Assembly (NCBI GenBank): GCA_003313425.1
Contig: NHZP01000018.1
Span: 744,001 to 808,000, forward strand
Source of the DNA: Pseudopyrenochaeta lycopersici
Taxonomy: Eukaryota; Ascomycota; Dothideomycetes; Pleosporales; Pseudopyrenochaetaceae
DNA length: 64,000 nucleotides
Reading direction: 5' to 3'
Under the pieces are notes generated by a model. The model saw only the letters and a list, made by a program, of their open reading frames with translations, was not told where the DNA came from and made no database searches. Positions 11,934 to 22,556 of the stretch are shown in pieces. A program made the position numbers and the translations under genes. The stretch's first letter is position 1. Each line of letters starts with the position of its first letter.

Positions 11934-12928
11934 ATGATCACCATCGCAGTTGCAGGCGGAACGTCGCCAGGTCTTGGCCGTTCGGTTGTTACAGCCATTC
12001 AACAGTATCCAGATCAGCTGAAAGCCGTTGTGCTTTCCCGACAAAGCTCGAAAGTGCCCACATGGCTTGAAGGGACGGGGATTGAAGTGCGCAAGGTGGA
12101 CTACGGCTCCGACGATTCGCTGTACAATGCGCTGCAAGGCGTTCATACTGTACGTCAAAACATTTCTAAAAAGACGATTGATTGACGACCAAGGTCCTTT
12201 GCGTACTTCTAGCAATGGATGGAACCTGGGTAAGCTCCCAGAAGAACCTGCTGAAGGCTGGTTTGCGTGCTGGCATCTCGCGCTTTGCGCCGGCCCAGTT
12301 CGGTCTTGGACCTCAAGCAGCGTATAGTGTTGCTTTGTTTCAGCCTGGCCTCGAAGTGATGGATGCATGTCGCGAAGCGAAGAAGAACTTGCCTGACTTC
12401 GAATATACTGGCTTTCACGTCGGACTATTTATGAACTACCTCGGATACGGAGCGGCTGATGAGGCGGCGGCAACGCACGGGATGCGAGACACGTGGGTAT
12501 TCGTCTGGGATGTAAAGAATATGAAAGCTGCAATACCACTTACCAAAGAAGGAGAAGTGCCGAGAATGACAATGACAGAAATTGGCGACGTTGGACGCTT
12601 TGCAGCCGCCGCGTGCCTCCTTCCCAAGGGCAATTGGGAGGAAGACTTCAGCCTGGCAAGCGAAACCCTTAAAATGGATGAGGTCGTGCAGATTATCGAG
12701 AAAGTGAGAGGTCAGAAGATGGATGTGACTTACCGACGGTACGAGGAGATCGAGAAAGAGGAAGCCAACGCAGACATCTTTTATCCGAACAAGTTCTGGC
12801 TTCAGATTGAACTATCTGCTGGCCACAATACTGTCGGAGAAGGCATAATCGAGCCACTTCTGAATGAGCTGTGTCCATCTGTGAAGCCGATAACGGTGGA
12901 GGAGTATATGAAAAAGTTCTGGGCGTAA
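11934..12928 (+). CDS. NmrA-like / isoflavone-reductase-like NAD(P)-binding protein
   Basis: Atypical short-chain dehydrogenase of 316 residues with one 44-nt intron (12150-12193). The N-terminus forms a dinucleotide-binding Rossmann motif, VAGGTSPGLGRSVV, followed by LSRQSS at the position that usually decides cofactor preference. The segments VDYGSDDSLYNALQGVHTV, GISRFAPAQFG and VGRFAAAACLLP are typical of fungal NmrA/PCBER-like oxidoreductases. These are mostly NADP(H)-dependent reductases of secondary metabolism or redox sensors. No other pathway gene is adjacent, so substrate and pathway are unknown. A TATA box is present at 11840. Confidence 0.92.
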
Positions 12929-14089
12929 AGTGATGTGTGCTGCGCGGTGGAGAGGTTTGAATTCTCGGTTCTAATATGGCTATCAGAGTAAGTACCGCTA
13001 CGTATACAAAGCCAGAGGGAGGAGATACAACTCAAGCTCTGCTTACTACAATAATTTCAAGCGAATAATCAACGCTCCCTGCTAGAATCGCCAAGGTCAT
13101 ACCGAATCGCGCTAACTACTACAATTGTTCTTCATAAATGATCCTTCAGGAGGACCTTTAATGCGTTTGATCAACTCCCACCGTAGCAAGTCTACCTCAA
13201 AGAACCACCGAGTGTTGCTTCTAATGAGCGCATTGGTGGGATATTCAGGGCATTGCGGGTGAGCTCGATGCTCTTTCACGTTGTGTCTCAAAATGCGCAT
13301 GATCGACGCAGGGGTGCTCTAACTTAGCCTTGCGATCGGACCGCCGAACCATCGTACAACACTCAACAATGGAATCACGACTACTCCTGGCGACTCCAAA
13401 TCATACCACAGTGCTCAATTAACTTGTTAGTAGAAATTTGTGCCACTGTCGTTGCCATCTATTGACGATCGCATGTATTCGTGCTTCCTGTCGCGCGCAT
13501 TTTGCGCAACTTCCACAGGCCCGAAGTCCAGACGCCGCACGACCCGAAACGTCATGCATCCTCAGAACACGATGCGCGCAATCTTCAAACCAACCTTCTG
13601 ACAGACAACGGGGTCGATTTATTCCCTGCTCATTTGCCATACCGCCCTCTGATTCGTCCACTACACTCAGTAAGCTTGTTTTCGAGAAGTTTACCTTCTC
13701 ATGAACAGCACGTTCGGCTTCTAACCGAGATTCTGGGGGATCATTAGAGGGGTCCAGGAGCCTCGGTGCCGCCCCCGGAGCGTGCGAAAAGTCTCAAGAT
13801 GACCTCTTTGATGGATAAGGATGACAGCCACATCTGGAACACGGCGGCTGAATGCCTGGTCGTTATGAGCCAACCTCGGTGTGGTGATTATGATGCTCAG
13901 GTATAAGATTCAAGGCAACCGCCTCACTGATCACATCACAAGTATCTCAAGCTTCTCTATTCAGTCTATCATTCGTTCTGCCTCGGCGCCTTACATTCTT
14001 TCGAGTCTGGTCACTCATTCATTACTTACTGTCTTAACTTATTACTATCTCTCCAAATTTTTATACCCAACATCCATCAATCCAACAAA
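12929..14089. other. Intergenic, no supported gene
   Basis: Short frames on both strands without domains. The last 150 bases before 14090 are C/T-rich, as expected of a leader for the small secreted protein gene. Confidence 0.4.
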
Positions 14090-14601
14090 ATGAAGTCCAC
14101 ACTCATCATCGCTTCTCTTGTCGCCGCTGCCCTCAGCGCGCCCACTTATTCGCCATTTGTCCGCCGCCAAACTGGAGGAAATCTCCAGACATTCGTCAAG
14201 GCTCTCGGTGGCATTCAGGCTACTCCCGTCGTGAACTCTGGAAATCCCGACCGCCCGTTCCAAGTGAAGGGTGACACCTTCGTCAATATCGGTGCTGCAT
14301 TGCAGAGGAGCTGCGACCAGCAGTTCAACGCTTGCGCGGATGCGGCAAATGGAGGATGTGCTATCGTGAGCGTCAGCGCATGCTCGACCCAGAAGGGTAT
14401 GTGATACGTGTGGAACACAGCAAGAAATCTAGAAGCTGACATCGGAACTTAGATCAATGTGCTGCAAGTGTACAGGCTAGCACTGCGGCTGCAACTGGAA
14501 ATGCGCAGGCTGCTGGAAACGCAAATGCCAATGCCGCTTGCACAAAGCAGAAGCCAAGGTCGAACAAGGCTCCGATCGGTAACAAGGCGAAGCATTACTA
14601 A
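14090..14601 (+). CDS. Small secreted protein (151 aa), candidate effector or wall protein
   Basis: One 56-nt intron (14397-14452, phase 1) joins two exons. The product has a clear signal peptide (MKSTLIIASLVAAALSAP), then a short propeptide ending in a dibasic Kex2-type site (FVRRQ, about 25-26), then a domain with conserved-looking cysteines (RSCDQQFNACAD, GGCAIVSVSACS, DQCAAS). It ends in an Ala/Asn/Gln-rich tail and a basic C-terminus. The arrangement matches a common secreted-protein family of plant-associated and other Pezizomycotina, for which I know no proven function. Start context CAACAAAATG is strong. Role as effector or structural wall protein is inferred from secretion and size only. 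Confidence 0.85.
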
Positions 14602-15610
14602 TGAGATAATGACTCGCGAGGAAGAGAAGCCTTGCGGAGAAGGAGCGGGATTTAAGACCATGGGAGTCTGAAGTTCTCTGTACGATATACTCGACATGTG
14701 CAATATTTACCAAATGCATGAAATATGTTTATACTAAAGCAAATATCAACCTTCACAGTTCTCAGTGAAATACTATGTCATCTGAAATACTCCAGACTTT
14801 AGATCGAGTTGAAAGATATCTCATTTTGTTGCTTGCTTGTTTAAAGAGATATGACGGTTCTCCTTGAAACCACCAGTCTTTTCAAAAGATGTTTTTCTTG
14901 TAAATCCAAATGTGGCAGAGCTTTAGATGGCCTATTAGCGAACCTCCTGTGAATAAAAAAGTAGCTACATGTGACGTATGGGTTCAGGCAATAGTACTTG
15001 CTTCACACCACAGATAATAGTGAAGGGATGGTTCTGTATTGCTGTAACTCAGCTATAGGAGAGAGAATAATGTCCGTCCCTGGGTCGCGCAAAACCCACC
15101 GCGCGGCAGAATACAAGGGGTACTTGAACTTTGAGTGACTGTAATTCCGCGCATACGTTGATAATAGGTTAAATTCTCTATAAGTCGTGTGCCGTGCCTA
15201 CTTTTACACATTTATAACCATTCCCACCAAAACATTACGTGCGCATCGTTACCTTCGCGCTCAACGCGCAGAGAGACTCGTTAGACGCTATAAAAGTGTC
15301 TCTTCTCTAGAGTGCCACCGTTAAGCTTTTACTTCCCTTGAATACTCAAAAGTGTCTCACCCAAGGCTGAAATACTTACTGTAACGCTGAAAGGGTATTA
15401 TCAGCCTTGTGTTTGCTGTGGCGCAAATTCATGCGCGAAGGTGCCACTGTGCGCAAATAGGCTCGAGCATGCATCCAAATAAAGCAAAGTGTGCTACATT
15501 CTCACTTGTCAAAGTTCATGACAAGAAATAAGCTATGGTCCGAGTTCAATCAGATTGAATTGATTGATCCAGCTCTGGAATCCAGAAACGTCTCCACCGC
15601 CTTCGCTAGC
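14602..15610. other. Intergenic with a hairpin, no supported gene
   Basis: A-rich DNA from about 14700 to 15000, then mixed sequence. At 15363-15408 an imperfect inverted repeat (AAGGCTGAAATAC against GTATTATCAGCCTT) could form a 13-14 bp stem. The word AAAAGTGTCTC occurs twice (about 15292 and 15348). No transposon gene is visible. Confidence 0.45.
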
Positions 15611-18600
15611 TTATGCTCGCAAATGAGAGATACCCAATGGTCCTATAACATCGTGCTCTTTGCAATCGCATGGGAGATGGAAGTGGGAGATATTTTGTCC
15701 GTCTGGGGTCCCACCTCTTAGCCTATCCCTCAGCCTTGGGAACATGATGTTTGTTCGGTTCCTATCTGATATCTTCCTTCTCATGTCGGGAACAAGGGTA
15801 TCGAGGTAGGTTTCCAATTTTCCAGGGTCGAGATCTTCCGTGGCCTCTGCCATGCAACGAGGGTCGAAGCCTGGCAAGTGGAATAGGTGTTTGTAGAAAT
15901 TCAAAAGCTGCCATCTTTCCCAACTGCTTGCCAGGTGGAACCCAAAGTTCGTATCAGATTCTCGATCGATGTGTGTCTCATGATAGGCGTGGCAATCACG
16001 ACCTGCTTGTACCCTGAAACAGCTACAATATCGCCCTGACAATGCGTGCTCAACCCCTACCATGAGCCGGTAGACACTGTACTCGCATGGAGGCGGCCTA
16101 TGAAGTCGAACACCCTGGATCTCCAATTTAGAGATGTCGATCCCGTGAGTGCGCATTAAACCAGCCAGACTTGATGTTTCGTACGCGGAGACGATGTCGT
16201 CGAAAGTTGCACTAGATGACGCCAGTAACAAGTATTGTCGAGCAAGTTCCACCCGTTGTGAGAATGATCTGCAGTAACAGAACCCGAATTTAAGCCAAGA
16301 CGAAGAATATATATCGGGGATTAGCCGAATGTTTGGCTGAATCGCTATATAAAGGCTGAAAACATCTACCTGGGATTCGTTGAGCTTGTATCCGTTTTCG
16401 ACCCGATGTGTTAAGCCAAGAGACTCGATAGCATCAGCCATTGCGATAACCCAGATATCATAAGTCGCCTTGTCCCTGTTCGGAATGATAAATGATTCTG
16501 GAGACAGACAATCCAGAAACCAAGTCACGCAGGGACATTCGTCACTGTTGGTGAATTGCGCCTGGTGTCGTTCACGTTGGCAAAATTGCTCTACAAATTT
16601 GCGGAGACTGCCAGCTTCTAGATGCTCCTGTAACACACTAACGGCTTGACCGGTTTTGGATATCATGGTGCCGTAGAGACAAACAAGGTCCAGTACCTCT
16701 AGTGCAGTCTTGCAGTTGTTGAATCCGAAGCTGCTGCATATGTGGTCATCCGCGAGCAAATAAAGCATGGCTTTGTTAAGCCCTTCTTGATTTTTGGCGT
16801 TCATTTCTCTCGTGGCTATCCGAATGGCTCGTTTGAGAGAATCCACTTCGTTTGGCCGACTTGGCACCCTGCATGTGAAGACGTGGTGCATCCAGTGTCG
16901 TCTTTGGCAAGCTTTGGAGCAGTAGTATGTCCAACAAACTGAGCACTTGTATGTTGCGACTTTGCGACAATGCCGGCATAGCTTACGGCTCAGGCATTCG
17001 GTAGGTGGCATCTCGTCCATCTTTTCCAACGCAAATGTTTTTCTCTCGTGACTGATTTTGGATGATTCAGCCTCCTCTATGGGCACAAATGCGACTCCTC
17101 GCCTCTCAGGTCCGCCCATCAGAATAGCATATCCAGGTTCCTCCAATGAAGGAAGAAACTCAATCTGATGCTCTGAAGCGCTGACTCCGCCAGGGCCGAG
17201 CATCATTCTTCTGCAAGGTCTTAGTATCCATGTATCCAAGCTTAAGCTGAACAGAACGAACATAATCAGACCGAACATAATCAGAACGAACATAATCAGA
17301 ACGAACATACCCCATCGTCTGCGGCCTAGTAGAAAATATCGGTGCTCCCCTTTGTACAGCTTGTGCTGTGGACAATGCTGCTGATGATTGCTGTAGCAGA
17401 TCTTTGTGAGGAGGAGGACACGGCATATTGAGAATGCCCCGCAAGATATCTCTGAGGGTTGTCGAGAACTGACGTAAGACCCGAAGTGATTGCAATGGAA
17501 ACGTGCACGGTAACCCCCATAACGGAAAAAGGGTCAGGTGTGTGCCGCGTGCCTGGAAGGTTCCATGGCCTATGCGAAAGAGCTCACAGAAGAAACAGCA
17601 CTTCCTACTGCATCCAACATAAGGAAAGACTTTATCAATGAGCTTCTCATGTGTATGCATAAGGTCTTCGGTATAGAGAATGAGCTGAACTTCTCCATGA
17701 ACCGTTCTTCTCAAGCATGATTGTTTAATGAAGTTCGCGACCCTTTCTGGAATTTGGAAGAAGTCCCTCCAGTTTTGAGTTAGAAAAGAATGACCAAGAG
17801 ACTCTAGAACTTCAGTTGGGCATCTGCTGTCCGAATTCTGAGGCCTGCAAGCTACCACTACTGGGACCTTCTGAAACCTAATGCATGCGAAATTCAACTT
17901 GGTTGCAAAATCCACGAAGGTAACCGCCGCAAAGAAAATCCGAGTCAAATACAGCAAAGAGAGCCACGCCTTCTTGAATAGTTGTTTATTATCATGGAAT
18001 GCTTGCCTGAGAAGACCTTTTAGCGCAGGTCGCTGGCGGGGATGCCGCACAATTCGGTAGACTTTCTTCAGAAAATTCTTCGTGGGGATTTGTGGGATTT
18101 GTGGGACTTGGTGGACGCCATTCCCAAAGATATCTTCGAATTCTTTGTATACCTCCTGGACAAGAATCTCCTCTTTTGAGTCAGACAAGCAATCCACAAC
18201 TTTATCGGAAATGGATTCTTCTCCTATCCCACCAGGTCGAAAACTAAAGTGGAGACCATGGTTGTCTTGCCATTCCCTAAATGTGACGTGGAGGGATTCT
18301 TCCTGGAGGTTCGGGCCTGTGGGCGTCTTGGGACGCTCACTGATTCCCTTAGCCTTTCCAATGGCTTCGCAAATTCTCTCAAAGTAATATTTCACGCGGA
18401 ATTGTGAATGGTCAAATATTGTTTCAAATACCTGGTCGACTGGTTCTGTTTGTCCACTCCCTGACCATGATCCTGCCCATGCGTTGTTAGATATAGTTGA
18501 AAATACCGTTTTCATCCACAGAAGGGAAAGGGTTCTCTTGCCATTCAATATGATGTTTTGAAGCAATTCCTCCAATTTTTTTAAGAAATTCACGTCATCG

Positions 18601-19007
18601 GTATCAAGGCCTTCATTCTTACTGCAGAGGAATGTGACAGACTTGGCCCCCGTATCCTCCACCATGATAACACTAGCAACGTGTTTGGCATCGGAATTCC
18701 GCTCCTTCTGTCCCCGGGTGCCTTTACCCGTTTTAAACCGAGCCAAGACTTCAGCCAGGCGATCTAAGGTCTTCCGTTTTATGGTATCGATTTCTGCACC
18801 TCCACTAGCGACTGGAACTTCGAATTCAGCTTCATCTATATCCAGGCCCTCTTTCTCAGGGTCGAGTTCACCACTGCCAGAGCGCGGCGGCTCGGAGGTG
18901 TGTAGCCTGTTAACCTGTCCCTGCCAATCGATAGGCCCCTTTGTGATGAAGGATAAGATATTAGTGAGGTCGGAGATCTCTTTTTGGATGAGAGTAAGCT
19001 CGTCCAT
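15611..19007 (-). CDS. OTT_1508-like deaminase fused to a MYND zinc finger
   Basis: Two long overlapping open frames are joined by a 100-nt intron at 17211-17310 (coding-strand donor GTATGT, branch-like TACTAAG, acceptor TTGCAG). The join is in phase and gives 1098 residues. Exon 1 (residues 1-565) carries the deaminase signature HGEVQLI (H437, E439) and CCFFC (C471, C474), which would supply the zinc ligands and proton-shuttle glutamate. It is followed by GTHLTLFPLWGLP, as in fungal OTT_1508-like deaminases. Exon 2 begins with a linker and a MYND finger (about 644-679: CRHC, CSVC, YYCSKAC, HWMHHVFTC), then about 420 unrecognised residues. If the intron is kept, a 615-residue deaminase-only protein ending in YVRSD repeats results. 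The deaminase family is usually assigned nucleotide or nucleic-acid targets, but here the target is unknown. The two halves could instead be separate genes. Confidence 0.78.
17247..17311 (-). repeat. 15-nt minisatellite inside the intron of the deaminase-MYND gene
   Basis: About four units of GTTCGTTCTGATTAT on the coding strand, one with a G for T. Because the unit is a multiple of three, both overlapping frames stay open across it: YVRSD repeats in the upstream frame and MFVLI repeats in the downstream one. Confidence 0.85.
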
Positions 19008-20398
19008 TATTTCTCGGGCCCGGTGGAACTGCTAGGTGTATTCAACAGCTTCGTATATCGTTGAGGTCGTACTGTGCTGTGGTTGATAAAGCGTATAGCG
19101 CTATCCTATGGGATGCGCTGGGTGAGCGGGGTACGCGCCAGACTTCGGCGAAAAGCCTAACCGTACGAAATCTTACAAAGGAGCACGGACCACTATACTT
19201 GCCTGTATCCTCTCTGCCTACCAGCAGCGGTCCCTCAGTGCTTCTTGCTCTCTTCACCCTCTCCGGTTCTGGATCTCTTATGGCTTCCGAGGACTTAATC
19301 TGATCATGGTGTGCTGATCCGTAATCATGCTCCCTAGCACGCAATCTCTGTCCAATCGTTCTCCAGGTTGATATGGTTATGTCCGAAAACATGGTCGTGA
19401 GCCCGCGGAGAGCTTTGCTAATGGATGAACGCAGGTCGCCGCCAAGTTGACATGAAAAGGTTCAAGGCATTCCTGACAAGGGTGTGGCCAGTGTGGGTCG
19501 GCCAGCCTAATGCTCCTATGAAAGGTGCGAGAGAGAGATATCATCGTTTTCTGTAGGAGATATAAAGCACAGACAAAGATTATGATCCAAGAGGTGTCTA
19601 TTCTAAGAAACATTCCGCCTGTTGATTGTTGTTGGCTTTGTTATGATGAAAAGCACTGGCGGTGTCTCGCTATACAGTGACGGACGTTATTTCTTGCGAA
19701 TATAATTAATTAGCTGAATTTTGAACTGGTGTCGAACGATGTAGGTATGTCATAATAGCTGTTATCAGAATGCTAGCAGCTCGCGCATTACTAGAAGTCA
19801 GGCTGGCTGTTATGGGCGAAGAGGCCTAACTAACGAGTGTGCATTGTCCTATCCTACAGAAGGAGAAAGATAGAGAAGAGATAACAGATGCCTTTAAGAG
19901 GTATTTATATATCCGTACAATAGAGGGAACGTGCTCCTTAAAAAGGGGTAAAGGATATTAAGAGGTTCCTCCTCCACACGATAGCAGTAAAGCTCCTCCT
20001 ACTCTAAGGGTATAGCCCATTAAACTGGCATATGTTCTCAACTTGGCGCGAAGCGATTAGTACTCATGTGCGGCTAGTTATAAACGGGCAACATTATATT
20101 AGCTTTAACAAGTATTACTCTATTTAGAGGGCTTTTAATAAAAGTACTAGTCTGCGTAGTAATTGCGTATAAATCTGCGCTTAGATTAGCCCTTAGAGCT
20201 AATTATAGCTTAATCGTACTTCTATTAGATCTCTGGATATATGTAAAAGCTACTGTGGAGGAAAAAGGGAGAGCTTGGCAACAGTTACCCAGGTGATCTA
20301 TGAGATGGACCACTGTTTTATCTAGGAGGCTTTAGGAGAGCCAGCTATATAAAGAAGAGCTGAGCACGGCCTATTACAGGGGCCATTATACGGTAGGA

Positions 20399-20585
20399 GC
20401 GTGAGCAGTGTGTACGCGTGCGCGAGCGCGTACGTGAGTCTACCTTCAGGTGTCTTCTGCGTGAGCTTGTCCATCAGCTTGCACGTGAGCGCGCACGTGA
20501 GCGCGTACGTGAGCGCGCCCTTGAATGCACACAAAAGACGTGTCTCTCCAGGGTAAGCTCCTACGTCAGCGCGCACGTGAGCCTA
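20399..20585 (+). repeat. GC-rich 12-nt tandem repeat (GCACGTGAGCGC type)
   Basis: Several degenerate copies of a 12-mer containing CACGTGAG or TACGTGAG alternate with GCGCGC words, in an otherwise AT-rich stretch. The open frames across it on both strands are a by-product of the repeat. Confidence 0.7.
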
Positions 20586-20867
20586 CCGTACCCCAGGTCA
20601 CAGCGCGTTGTTTGCAACAGCTACGTATATAGTATAATAGATAGAAATAATAGTGGTAGCTCTATATTAGAAGAGGTACTATTATTAATATAAAGAAAGT
20701 CTCCTTATAAATTAAAAGAGTAAGTAACTATATACCTATAATTTTTATATAGATACGCGTAGATAAGTTTAGGGGTTATCTTAGTATACAGGTTAAGAGG
20801 AATTCTAGATTATTAACGCGCGTATATATTCTTATATTGCTGTAAAGTCTAAGTACCTATAATTTTG

Positions 20868-20912
20868 TCTGTTACGGCAGTTGTTCCGTTACGAAGGGAT
20901 GCACGTTAGTCT
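20868..20912 (+). repeat. Dispersed repeat fragment, copy A
   Basis: Contains two GTTAC words about 17 bases apart followed by AAGGGATGCACGTTAG. The same arrangement recurs at about 40723-40766. Probably a fragment of a transposable element or its end. Confidence 0.6.
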
Positions 20913-21416
20913 AGTAAAAGAACGCTTCTAAGAAAAAACAGTGCTCGCGTAAAGGCAGCCATTGTAATAAGCTAGGCAGCTTTCTTCTATGAAGAAAAAC
21001 ACGATACCTCTTCAAATCTATATAAGACGGCATTATCTTAGTATTCGTTCGACTAGGCAATCCAAATTATTCGCGGATACCGTTGATGCCGCAGGTTCTA
21101 GGTAGAACTCCAAGGAGCTGTGGAAGGATGGAGTGGAATTCACCTCGAATCATTAAGATTTCCAATATTTTTTCAGTGGACAATGGAAACTACTTTGACT
21201 TTTATAATATAGCGAAGGATGTGCGTCTGAAAAACTGATTCGTTTCGCCTTTTAACCCCGCACAACGCAAAATTTTCGCACTACTCCAGAACACTTCCCA
21301 ATCAAAAAGCATATCATATCCTGTAGAGGCACGGCGAGATTACTGGTGAGGGGAAATTAAATATATGAAGACTGTTAATTTTTAGCGTATGAAAAATCCC
21401 ATCAAATTACAATAAC

Positions 21417-21502
21417 GGCTCGGTGGTGTAGTTGGTTATCACGTCAGTCTAACATACGAGTTAGTGCACTGAAGGTCCGGAGTTCGAGCCTCCGCTGAGT
21501 CA
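21417..21502 (+). tRNA. tRNA-Val (anticodon AAC) with a 12-nt intron
   Basis: A full cloverleaf can be drawn. The acceptor GGCTCGG pairs with CTGAGTC (two G-U pairs), followed by discriminator A. The D arm spans GTGTAGTTGGTTATCAC. The anticodon stem is TCAGT/ACTGA, with loop CT-AAC-A then an intron of about 12 nt (TACGAGTTAGTG) at the usual 37/38 position. The T arm is CGGAG-TTCGAGC-CTCCG. A T-run (CTCTTTTT) follows at once, as expected of a Pol III terminator. Confidence 0.9.
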
Positions 21503-22283
21503 TCTCTTTTTGTCCTGAATGATAGGAAGACAGTATATGTCTTTTTTGCCTGGATAGACGATTTACGTTTTCTGGGAGCCTGTTTGAGGGGTGGGAGGTT
21601 GTGTTTTGAAGGTCGCCTCTACTTGTGCGTTTCTACCCCGCCAAATCAAGCGCAGGGAAGATTTAACCTCCGCAGACCCCTTTTTCCTTCCTTACTGAAT
21701 CTCGCTGCGCTCGATTTGGTGAAGCAGGGAAAAGGTACGGAGACACGGTCCGAGTTGAAGCCTCGGCTCTAAACATCTGAAGCTCTATTTCCATCATGGG
21801 TTGCGTCTCCCGCACGTCGACTATGATAATTCTTTTGTCTGTAGTATTGTACCTCAGTATGTTAAAGTATGTTGTTCAACCGTGTTCCCAACAACCGCAT
21901 AGTAGATTTGACTGCTAGGGATGGCTTCAGCTGCGGAATAATCAGATATGTGCCTGATAGAACCGTGCGGGTGGTTAACGTTATGAATTGATGAATAATG
22001 GATGATGCGTACGCAAGCCATGCCACGGTTAACTGACCTCAACACCCAAACAGTACCCTGGTTACAGAGGTGTACCATAGTTTGCAGATATCACATTAGT
22101 TATAACCCATTATTCCGCAAGCGATATACTAAGTAGGAGTCGACCCACACATTTCAGACGACTGGAACCTACTTTATTGAATGAGCAACATCACCCTGTG
22201 CCTCGATCACAACCTACTCTCAGAGGATTCTTATCCACTGTCCTTACAATGGGATTCGAATTATTGTAAGACTCTATTTAACA
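21503..22283. other. tRNA 3' flank, no supported gene
   Basis: The first 280 bases resemble the flank of the decayed tRNA copy at 25048-25230, so they belong to an old segmental duplication. No gene seen. Confidence 0.45.
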
Positions 22284-22328
22284 ATGTTTGATTTATACGT
22301 AAAAAGAGATATTTATCTGATTCTCAGG

Positions 22329-22556
22329 ATGCTTGCTTTCGCGGCTCTTATCATCCACACTGCCGCGGCGCCTAACTCGTCTTTTAAATGTTCAATCGAC
22401 ATATCCGACTCTCTCATCCTATGCGTCATAGTTCTTGGTGTACTCCTTGTGCTGGTTGGGTCCCTTTTAGCCTATTGCTACTGGTCCGATAAGCGCGGAT
22501 CTAAAAGATCATCCACCGTCGTAGGTTTTGACCCTTATTCTAATATTCTTTCCTAA
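22329..22556 (+). CDS. Possible small single-pass membrane protein (75 aa)
   Basis: An ATG at 22329 opens a frame with a signal-peptide-like start (MLAFAALIIHTAAAP), a short outside part with one cysteine, a strong membrane helix (ILCVIVLGVLLVLVGSLLAY) and a short basic tail. An in-frame ATG at 22284 would add 15 residues. The clean signal-helix-basic order is more than most chance frames show. However, the surrounding DNA is gene-poor and I recognise no family. Confidence 0.3.
   Translation: MLAFAALIIHTAAAPNSSFKCSIDISDSLILCVIVLGVLLVLVGSLLAYCYWSDKRGSKRSSTVVGFDPYSNILS

Larger units (their letters stand above)
19008..21416. other. Gene-poor, AT-rich RIP-like region
   Basis: The first 600 bases are the promoter side of the deaminase-MYND gene. 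From about 19650 the DNA is rich in TA steps and stop codons, strongest at 20090-20330 and 20600-20900, which is the look of RIP-mutated transposon DNA. No element can be named. A GC-rich tandem repeat sits inside it (20399-20585). Confidence 0.55.

Noticed and set aside
20322..20693. Overlapping Leu/Ala-rich and Arg/Glu-rich frames
   Set aside because: Both are readings of the GC-rich 12-nt repeat.
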